DNA from: an uncultured bacterium
GTDB taxonomy: Bacteria > Bacillota_I > Bacilli_A > RF39 > UBA660
Assembly (NCBI GenBank): GCA_949286645.1
Contig: CASEDN010000159.1
Coordinates: 1 to 7,865, forward strand
Length of the DNA: 7,865 nt
Direction of reading: 5' to 3'
Shown in pieces: positions 1-4,965 of the stretch; the stretch's first letter is position 1; each line of letters opens with the position of its first letter. The notes beneath the pieces were generated by a model that worked only from the letters and a program-made list of their open reading frames with translations, searched no databases and was not told the origin of the DNA. The position numbers and the translations under genes were made by a program.

Positions 1-355
1 TAAACTCATCAATAATACTATATTTTTGCAAACATACTGTAACAATATAATCGTTTCTAACAACTAAAATACCTATAGGTAAAGTTGTAATAGTCTTAAC
101 ATTATTCTTAGTCTCATAAACAGGAACATCTAAAAGAAGCATTTTAACCCCATCTTCTTCATCAATACGAGGTTTCTCATCATCATCAATAACACTCATA
201 ATAAAGTTTTTCTTTATACCTAGTGCATTAACTACTTCATCTATCTCTACCTCTGTAGGATTAACTAAATTAACCCAACTACCAACTTCATAGGTATCTA
301 TTCTACTAAATTCTCCACTAGTAATATCAGTATTATATATTTTCAACATAATCAT
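1..355 (-). CDS. CorA-like divalent metal ion transporter, N-terminal part (runs off left edge)
   Basis: This is the first 118 codons of a gene that continues beyond base 1. The translation has the cytoplasmic N-terminal pattern of CorA-family Mg2+/Co2+ channels: a WVNLVNPTEVEIDEV stretch (residues 27-41), then an acidic DDDEKPRIDEEDG segment, then a beta-strand run (MLLLDVPVY, LPIGILVVRNDYIVTV). The membrane helices and the GMN selectivity motif would lie outside the window, so the ion cannot be assigned. The start at 355 is chosen because an AGAAAGG ribosome site lies 5 nt upstream; GTG at 358 and ATG at 349 are in frame and also possible. The gene begins 18 nt after the fhs stop on the same strand with no terminator between, so it is probably the last or a middle gene of an fhs transcript. 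The family call is fairly secure. Confidence 0.8.
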   Translation of the reverse strand, partial: MIMLKIYNTDITSGEFSRIDTYEVGSWVNLVNPTEVEIDEVVNALGIKKNFIMSVIDDDEKPRIDEEDGVKMLLLDVPVYETKNNVKTITTLPIGILVVRNDYIVTVCLQKYSIIDEF

Positions 356-373
356 CACTGCCTTTCTTAAATA

Positions 374-1969
374 TTAAAATAACCCCTTTATCTCTCCATC
401 TACTAAATCTATATTTTCATAATTAGGCTTCTTAGGTAGACCCGGCATTGTATAAATTTTGCCACTAAGTACGGTAATAAAACCTGCTCCATTATTTATA
501 ATCAAATCTCTTACATGAAGTATATTATCTTTAGGATATCCTAATAGTTTATGGTCATCACTTATCGAATATTGTGTTTTCGCTACACAAATCGGAAGAT
601 AAGATAAGCCTAATTTATCTATAAGTTTTAACTTTTCTTCTGCTACATCACTATACTCTACATAATTAGAATTATATACAAGCCTATTAAGCTTACTAAT
701 TTTATCTCTTATACTATCACTCTTATCAATAAGAGGTTTAAAGTTATTTTCATCTTCACACGACTTAATAACCTGATTTGCAAGATCTATCGCACCTTCT
801 CCTCCCTTACTATAAGCATCACTTACTTCACAAGGATAACCTAATTTATTAACATAATATTTTATATAGTTGATATCCTCATCACTATCATCATTAAATT
901 TATTAAGACAAACAACTATAGGAACATTATAATTCTTTAAATGATTAAGATGGGCATCTATATTACATATACCAGAATTTAACGTTCCATCACCATTATA
1001 TTTTAAAGCCCTAACAGTAACAACTAAAACAATAGTAGAAGGAGTAATAGACACGGTAGGACATACTATATCAAGGAACTTTTCAGCACCTAAATCACTA
1101 CCAAAACCTGCTTCTGTAATAACATAATCAGATAAACTTCTAGCAAGTTTAATAGAAGTAATACTACTACAACCATGAGCAATATTGGCAAAAGGCCCCC
1201 CATGAATAATAGCAGGAGTTCCTTCTAAAGTCTGTACTAAATTAGGTTTAAAGGAATCCTTTAAAAGAACAGTTAAAGCTCCTTCTAATTTTAAATCATG
1301 AACATAAACAGGCTCGCTCTTACTATTAAAACCAACTATTATCTTAGATAATCTTTTCTTTAAATCATCAATATCAGTAGCAAGACAAAATAAAGCCATA
1401 ACCTCACTAGCCGATGTTATATTAAAGTGATCTATATATTCACCACTCTTACACTCTAACTTAACATCTCTTAAACTCCTATCATTAACATCTAAACAAC
1501 GATTAAAGATTACTTTCTTAATATCCAGACTATTTCCTTGCTCAATATGATTATAAACCGCTGCACTAATCAAGTTATTAGCAGAAGTTATCGCATGAAA
1601 ATCCCCTGTAAAATGTAAGTTAATATCTTCCATTGGCACAACTTGACTATAGCCTCCACCTGTCGCTCCTCCTTTAACACCAAAAACAGGTCCCAAAGAA
1701 GGTTCTCTTAAAGCAAGACATACATTTTTATTAAGCTTATTAAAAGCATCAGCAAGCCCAATACTAACAGTAGTCTTACCTTCCCCATAAGGAGTAGGAT
1801 TAATCGCTGTTACCAAGATAACTTTACCATTTTTATCTCCTTTATCTTTAACAATCTTAGCTTTACTCTTACCATACATTTCAATATCATCTAAAGAAAG
1901 ATTTAATTTACTTGCAATATTACTAATATCTTTTAGTTTTACACTATGAGCAATTTCTAAATCAGTCAT
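374..1969 (-). CDS. fhs: Formate--tetrahydrofolate ligase
   Basis: The product (531 aa) is the cytosolic ligase that uses ATP to join formate to tetrahydrofolate, giving 10-formyl-THF for purine synthesis, initiator Met-tRNA formylation and one-carbon metabolism. Visible motifs are the P-loop-like TPYGEGKTT (residues 59-67), the family signature GVKGGATGGGYSQV (97-110) followed by PMEDINLHFTGDFHAI, EGTPAIIHGGPFANIAHGCSS (from 249), TEAGFGSDLGAEKF (from 285) and the second signature VTVRALKYNGDG (317-328). Known family members are usually about 555-560 aa; this one is slightly short, apparently through a shorter segment just after the second signature, where the usual GG is also GDG. The start is set by GGAGGTGA 4 nt before the ATG. 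It lies downstream of tmk and directly upstream of the CorA-like gene. No other folate gene is in view. Confidence 0.96.
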   Translation of the reverse strand: MTDLEIAHSVKLKDISNIASKLNLSLDDIEMYGKSKAKIVKDKGDKNGKVILVTAINPTPYGEGKTTVSIGLADAFNKLNKNVCLALREPSLGPVFGVKGGATGGGYSQVVPMEDINLHFTGDFHAITSANNLISAAVYNHIEQGNSLDIKKVIFNRCLDVNDRSLRDVKLECKSGEYIDHFNITSASEVMALFCLATDIDDLKKRLSKIIVGFNSKSEPVYVHDLKLEGALTVLLKDSFKPNLVQTLEGTPAIIHGGPFANIAHGCSSITSIKLARSLSDYVITEAGFGSDLGAEKFLDIVCPTVSITPSTIVLVVTVRALKYNGDGTLNSGICNIDAHLNHLKNYNVPIVVCLNKFNDDSDEDINYIKYYVNKLGYPCEVSDAYSKGGEGAIDLANQVIKSCEDENNFKPLIDKSDSIRDKISKLNRLVYNSNYVEYSDVAEEKLKLIDKLGLSYLPICVAKTQYSISDDHKLLGYPKDNILHVRDLIINNGAGFITVLSGKIYTMPGLPKKPNYENIDLVDGEIKGLF

Positions 1970-1993
1970 TAAATCACCTCCAAAACTACTCTT

Positions 1994-1999
1994 ATTATA
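1994..1999 (-). promoter_or_regulatory. Candidate -10 box for fhs
   Basis: On the minus strand a perfect TATAAT lies about 25 nt before the fhs start codon, which would give a very short leader carrying the GGAGGTGA ribosome site. No good -35 box is found 16-18 nt upstream (the sequence there is T-rich, TAGTTT), so this is a -10-only prediction in AT-rich DNA. Confidence 0.45.
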
Positions 2000-2010
2000 T
2001 GCTAAAACTA

Positions 2011-2041
2011 AAGAAAAAACTAGTCTAAACTAGCTCTTCTT
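2011..2041 (-). terminator. Weak intrinsic terminator after tmk
   Basis: Read on the minus strand, AAGAAGAG-CTAG, a TTTAGA loop, then CTAG-TTTTTTCTT. The CTAG/CTAG core is extended outward by A-T and G-T pairs between the purine-rich left arm and the T-run, so the T-run is partly used in the stem. It sits 12 nt after the tmk stop codon and just before the fhs -10 box, which suggests fhs is at least partly transcribed on its own. The stem is weak, so read-through is likely. Confidence 0.45.
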
Positions 2042-2052
2042 ATTAAATATAC

Positions 2053-2712
2053 TTATATATTATTTTTAACAACATCATAAATCTCACTACTTATATCATC
2101 AATACTACGAAGTTTACCATCTTTACTACATTCTATTACTTTAAAATTGTATTTATCTGCAACATATAAACTATTATCATATACTTTATCTAAAAAAACA
2201 TTATCTTTCTCATTAATATCTCCTTCTACTCCATCATTATCTCTATTCTTTCTAAGTTCTTTTGCAATAGATTTATCTAGTTTTAAAAAGATAACTAAAT
2301 CAGGCTTTTTAAGACCAAGTCTATTATATTCATAATCTGTTATATAATCTAAAAATTCATCTTTTTTTTCTTGCTCAAATAGAGTTCCTTGATAAATTAA
2401 ATTAGAAGTAGTATATCTATCTAATAAAACTATCTTTCCTTCATTCAATGCTTTTTTTAATTCATTATGATAAGCATAGAATCTATCCATAGCATAAAAA
2501 CTACTACTTGCATAAGGACCTATACCTTCTCTTTTTCCTAAATTTCCTTTTAAGTATTCTTCCACTAAACTAGCTCCCACACTACCATAACTAGGAAAAT
2601 GATGATAAATAACTTCCTTACCAGATTTAACTAATCTATTATATAATTCTTTAATTTGTGTAGTCTTACCAACTCCATCACTAACACCTTCAATTACAAT
2701 TAATTTACACAT
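2053..2712 (-). CDS. tmk: Thymidylate kinase (dTMP kinase)
   Basis: The product (219 aa) phosphorylates dTMP to dTDP with ATP, an essential cytosolic step of dTTP synthesis. Family features are the N-terminal P-loop EGVSDGVGKTTQ (residues 8-19), the substrate-side FPSYGS (39-44), PYASSSFYAMDRF (66-78), the DRY motif (98-100, LLDRYTTSN), the hydrophobic strand PDLVIFLKL and a lid region with Arg at 154 and 157. The spacing between EG and GKTT is one residue longer than in the E. coli-type EGxEGAGKT loop; this matches a clostridial/Bacilli branch of the family as I remember it. Length is normal. The start is supported by AGGAGG 7 nt upstream. It is divergent from the adhesin gene and followed by fhs after 83 nt. 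A related deoxynucleoside kinase is the main alternative. Confidence 0.9.
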   Translation of the reverse strand: MCKLIVIEGVSDGVGKTTQIKELYNRLVKSGKEVIYHHFPSYGSVGASLVEEYLKGNLGKREGIGPYASSSFYAMDRFYAYHNELKKALNEGKIVLLDRYTTSNLIYQGTLFEQEKKDEFLDYITDYEYNRLGLKKPDLVIFLKLDKSIAKELRKNRDNDGVEGDINEKDNVFLDKVYDNSLYVADKYNFKVIECSKDGKLRSIDDISSEIYDVVKNNI

Positions 2713-2731
2713 ATCATAACCTCCTAAAAAT

Positions 2732-2737
2732 ATTATA
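2732..2737 (-). promoter_or_regulatory. Candidate -10 box for tmk
   Basis: A perfect TATAAT on the minus strand lies about 20 nt before the tmk start codon, just ahead of its AGGAGG ribosome site. The -35 position is only AT-rich with no recognisable TTGACA. Such a match is easy to get by chance in DNA of this composition, so it is tentative. Confidence 0.35.
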
Positions 2738-2748
2738 AATGAAAAAAC

Positions 2749-2829
2749 TTAAAATTTATATATTTTTTAAAATTTCAAAGAATATTAACTTTAATAAATT
2801 AAAATTTCTCCACCATATTTACAAAATTT
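2749..2829. repeat. Repeated TTAAAATTT tracts in the divergent intergenic region
   Basis: Three exact copies of the 9-mer TTAAAATTT begin at 2749, 2767 and 2799, and a fourth, shorter copy (AAAATTT) begins at 2823. The last two intervals (32 and 22 bp) are close to whole helical turns, as expected for curved A-tract DNA. The region separates tmk from the adhesin gene and contains no open frame of note. The strong AT bias makes chance repetition plausible. Confidence 0.4.
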
Positions 2830-2865
2830 AAACAGGAAAGTTTTTGAATTTTAAAAATCTCCCAT

Positions 2866-2894
2866 TTGAAACATAAAAACAATCATGTTAAAGT
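2866..2894 (+). promoter_or_regulatory. Sigma-A-type promoter of the adhesin-sortase cassette
   Basis: TTGAAA (2866-2871) and TAAAGT (2889-2894) are separated by exactly 17 nt, and the -10 is preceded by TGT, giving an extended -10 (TGn) arrangement. Transcription would begin near 2901, about 25 nt before the ATG and just upstream of the AAGGAGG ribosome site (2911-2917). The upstream in-frame TTG at 2866 is part of the -35 box, which argues against it as a translation start. Confidence 0.65.
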
Positions 2895-2925
2895 AAGGCT
2901 CGTTAAGAAAAAGGAGGAAAATTTT

Positions 2926-4419
2926 ATGAAAAAAATATTATTATTCTTAACTTTAAGTTTTATTTATTTACTAGGCACAACCACTACAGTAGATGCTAGT
3001 AGTGATAGTTTTTATGAAGCAGAGTATATAGATAATATTTATATGGTTAGATATGATAGAAGTACTGGTACAAAACACTATCAAAAAGCAAGGACTTATA
3101 GAAGAACTAGTGATGGTAAACTAGCTTACTGCCTACAACCATTTAAAACATTTAATACTAATGATAACATTTATGAAACCGTATCCGAATTGCCAAATAT
3201 TAGTAGCGAAACATTAGAAAGAATAAGAGATATCATAGGCTTTGGATATGGTTATCCTGCCCACGGATATGATATGAAATGGTATGCTGTTACTCAATTA
3301 ATGATATGGCAAACAGTTGAACCAAATAGCGATTTCTATTTCACAGACACACTTAATGGTAATAGAATAAATTTATACAACGATGAAATAAATACAATAA
3401 ATGACTTCATAAATACCAGTTATGAAATGCCAAGTTTTAACAATCAAACATTTTATGGAGTAGTAGGAAAACCTATAACTTTTGAAGACACTAATAATAC
3501 CCTATATGCTTTTTCTACACCAGAAGGATTAATAAAAAATGGTAATACAATTACAGTTACAAAAAACAGTCCAGGTTGTTATGAAGAAGAATTTATAAAA
3601 AACTATAATTATAGTGACCCAGTATTGTTCTACTACAATGCAAATAGTCAACATTTAGCAACTATAGGCAAACCATATAATAGAGTTGCAAAGGTTAAAT
3701 ATTGTTTTAATGAATTAAAATTAAAAATTAAGAAAATAGATAAAGATACAGGAACAACAACTAGTAAAGGAGAAGCTTCTCTAAAAGATAGTATTTTTAC
3801 TCTTTATAATAGTAAAATGAAAAAGATAACAGATTTAAAATTAGATAATAATTTAGAAATTAATATATCTAGCAATGAATATGATTTAAATTATGGTACT
3901 TATTATTTAAAAGAAACTAAATCAGGTACAGGATATCTACCTAATGATAAAGTTTATGAAATTAATTTCACTACTGATAATCCTACTATAGAGTTAACAA
4001 TTGAAAATAAAGTTATTGAAAAAGAAGTAATAATTAAAAAACTATATGGTGATGGAAAACTTATGCTAACAGAACCTAATATTACTTTTGAAATATATGA
4101 TAAAGATAACAACTTGATAAAAAGTATAACTACAGACCAAAATGGTCTTGCTAAAATAACTCTACCTTATGGTCATTATAAAATTGTTCAATCTAACACT
4201 ACTGAAGGCTATACCATGATTAAACCCTTTGAAATATTTATAAATGATATGAAGAAAGACTATCACTATACTATTAATGATTATAAAATACCAAAAGAAG
4301 AAGCACCTGAAGAAACAATATCTATAGAAGTACCAAATACAAGTACTGAAAAAAACAACTACCATTTATTAAGTTTAATATTACCTACATATTTCCTTGT
4401 TAAGAAAAAGTTTAGTTAG
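2926..4419 (+). CDS. Secreted thioester-domain surface adhesin with Cna-B/SpaA-like domains and a sorting signal
   Basis: This is a 497-aa cell-wall-anchored adhesin. The start at 2926 follows AAGGAGG by 8 nt and gives a signal peptide (MKKILLFLTLSFIYLLG, likely cut after VDA, residue 24). Residues about 30-175 resemble the thioester (TQxA-type) domain: Cys69 in AYCLQP and Thr123-Gln124 in VTQLMIWQ are the expected Cys-Gln thioester pair, which in known proteins binds covalently to host surfaces. Residues 176-262 form a linker domain with the SQxLxxxGxP motif typical of this family. Two prealbumin-like Cna-B/SpaA domains follow. The first has Lys270, Glu330 (YYLKET) and Asn361, a full isopeptide set; the second has Lys372 and Asn451 but Gln422 in place of Glu. 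The C-terminus carries VPNTS (469-473), a hydrophobic run and KKK, a non-canonical sorting signal. The overlapping downstream sortase is the likely anchoring enzyme. The ligand is unknown. Confidence 0.87.
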   Translation: MKKILLFLTLSFIYLLGTTTTVDASSDSFYEAEYIDNIYMVRYDRSTGTKHYQKARTYRRTSDGKLAYCLQPFKTFNTNDNIYETVSELPNISSETLERIRDIIGFGYGYPAHGYDMKWYAVTQLMIWQTVEPNSDFYFTDTLNGNRINLYNDEINTINDFINTSYEMPSFNNQTFYGVVGKPITFEDTNNTLYAFSTPEGLIKNGNTITVTKNSPGCYEEEFIKNYNYSDPVLFYYNANSQHLATIGKPYNRVAKVKYCFNELKLKIKKIDKDTGTTTSKGEASLKDSIFTLYNSKMKKITDLKLDNNLEINISSNEYDLNYGTYYLKETKSGTGYLPNDKVYEINFTTDNPTIELTIENKVIEKEVIIKKLYGDGKLMLTEPNITFEIYDKDNNLIKSITTDQNGLAKITLPYGHYKIVQSNTTEGYTMIKPFEIFINDMKKDYHYTINDYKIPKEEAPEETISIEVPNTSTEKNNYHLLSLILPTYFLVKKKFS

Positions 4420-4942
4420 TATATTACTACTAACAGTATATTTGGGTAGTTGTCTGCTAATATATAATACTGAAACAAACAATAAAAGTATTAAAACTAC
4501 AAAAATGGAAAACAGTACTAATACTGCTCATTATATTAATAGTAAAACCATACAACCAGATAATGAAATAATTGGTACTTTAACTATAGATAAAATAAAC
4601 TTATCTAATAATATATATAGCATAAAAAGTTCTCATAATAATGTAGAAGAAAATGTTACTATCTTAAATGATGATGAAAATCTAATTGTCTTAGCAGCTC
4701 ATTCAGGTCCTGGATATATTGCTTTCTTTAACGATTTAGACAAATTAGATTTAAGTGATACTATTAATCTAACTTATAAAAACAAAGATCTAATATATAA
4801 AATAACAAACATAGAAGAACAATCTAAAGATGGAACTATAGAAATAAATAAAACTAATACTAAAAGATTAATACTAACTACATGTAGTAAGAAAGATAAA
4901 AATAAACAGTTAGTTATTACATCTACACTAGAAAAAAGATGA
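4397..4942 (+). CDS. Sortase, membrane-anchored transpeptidase for the adjacent adhesin
   Basis: This is a 181-aa protein with an N-terminal membrane segment (residues 5-23) and an extracytoplasmic sortase barrel: IIGTLTIDKINLSNNIY, catalytic His102 in VLAAHSG, the FFNDLDKLDLSDTINL strand-loop, and catalytic Cys163 in LILTTC. Sortases cut an LPxTG-like signal and join the protein to the cell wall or to a pilin. The third catalytic residue, normally Arg on the strand after the Cys, is absent: the sequence there is NKQLVI (Lys170-Gln171). The start is a TTG 23 nt inside the end of the adhesin gene, without a clear Shine-Dalgarno; the next ATG (4505) would remove the membrane anchor, so TTG with translational coupling is preferred (ATT at 4391 is an alternative). 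Overlap with the adhesin strongly suggests it is the substrate. The subclass is not assigned. Confidence 0.86.
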   Translation: MLRKSLVSILLLTVYLGSCLLIYNTETNNKSIKTTKMENSTNTAHYINSKTIQPDNEIIGTLTIDKINLSNNIYSIKSSHNNVEENVTILNDDENLIVLAAHSGPGYIAFFNDLDKLDLSDTINLTYKNKDLIYKITNIEEQSKDGTIEINKTNTKRLILTTCSKKDKNKQLVITSTLEKR

Positions 4943-4965
4943 TTTGAATAATCAAAATCATCTTT
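4935..4965. terminator. Bidirectional terminator between the sortase gene and clpB
   Basis: A perfect 11-bp stem (AAAGATGATTT / AAATCATCTTT) with a 9-nt loop. The left arm contains the sortase TGA stop and the right arm overlaps the clpB stop codon. On the minus strand the stem is followed by a run of T (TCTTTTTTC), making it a good terminator for clpB. On the plus strand it is followed only by ATTTACTATT, weaker but still plausible for the adhesin-sortase transcript. Confidence 0.8.

Noticed and set aside
2147..2335. 62-codon plus-strand open frame inside tmk
   Set aside because: Antisense to conserved thymidylate kinase sequence; low-complexity Ser/Leu translation.
2841..2860. Hairpin formed by TTTTT and AAAAA before the adhesin promoter
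   Set aside because: Only A-T pairs and a short stem in very AT-rich DNA; not stable enough to call.
2866..2925. Extended N-terminus of the adhesin from TTG at 2866
   Set aside because: It would place 20 charged residues before an otherwise normal signal peptide, has no ribosome site and overlaps the -35 box; ATG 2926 has AAGGAGG.
4162..4365. 67-codon minus-strand open frame inside the adhesin gene
   Set aside because: Phe/Ile/Tyr-rich shadow of the Cna-B coding region, with no start signals.
4397..4468. Lipobox-like LGSC (Cys19) in the sortase N-terminus, suggesting a lipoprotein
   Set aside because: The Cys is followed by LLIY, still hydrophobic, unlike lipoprotein +2 regions; an uncleaved membrane anchor fits sortases better.
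4940..4951. TGA read as tryptophan (Mycoplasma code) extending the sortase by three codons
   Set aside because: All other tryptophans visible use TGG and no frame is interrupted by an internal TGA; the extension adds nothing recognisable.
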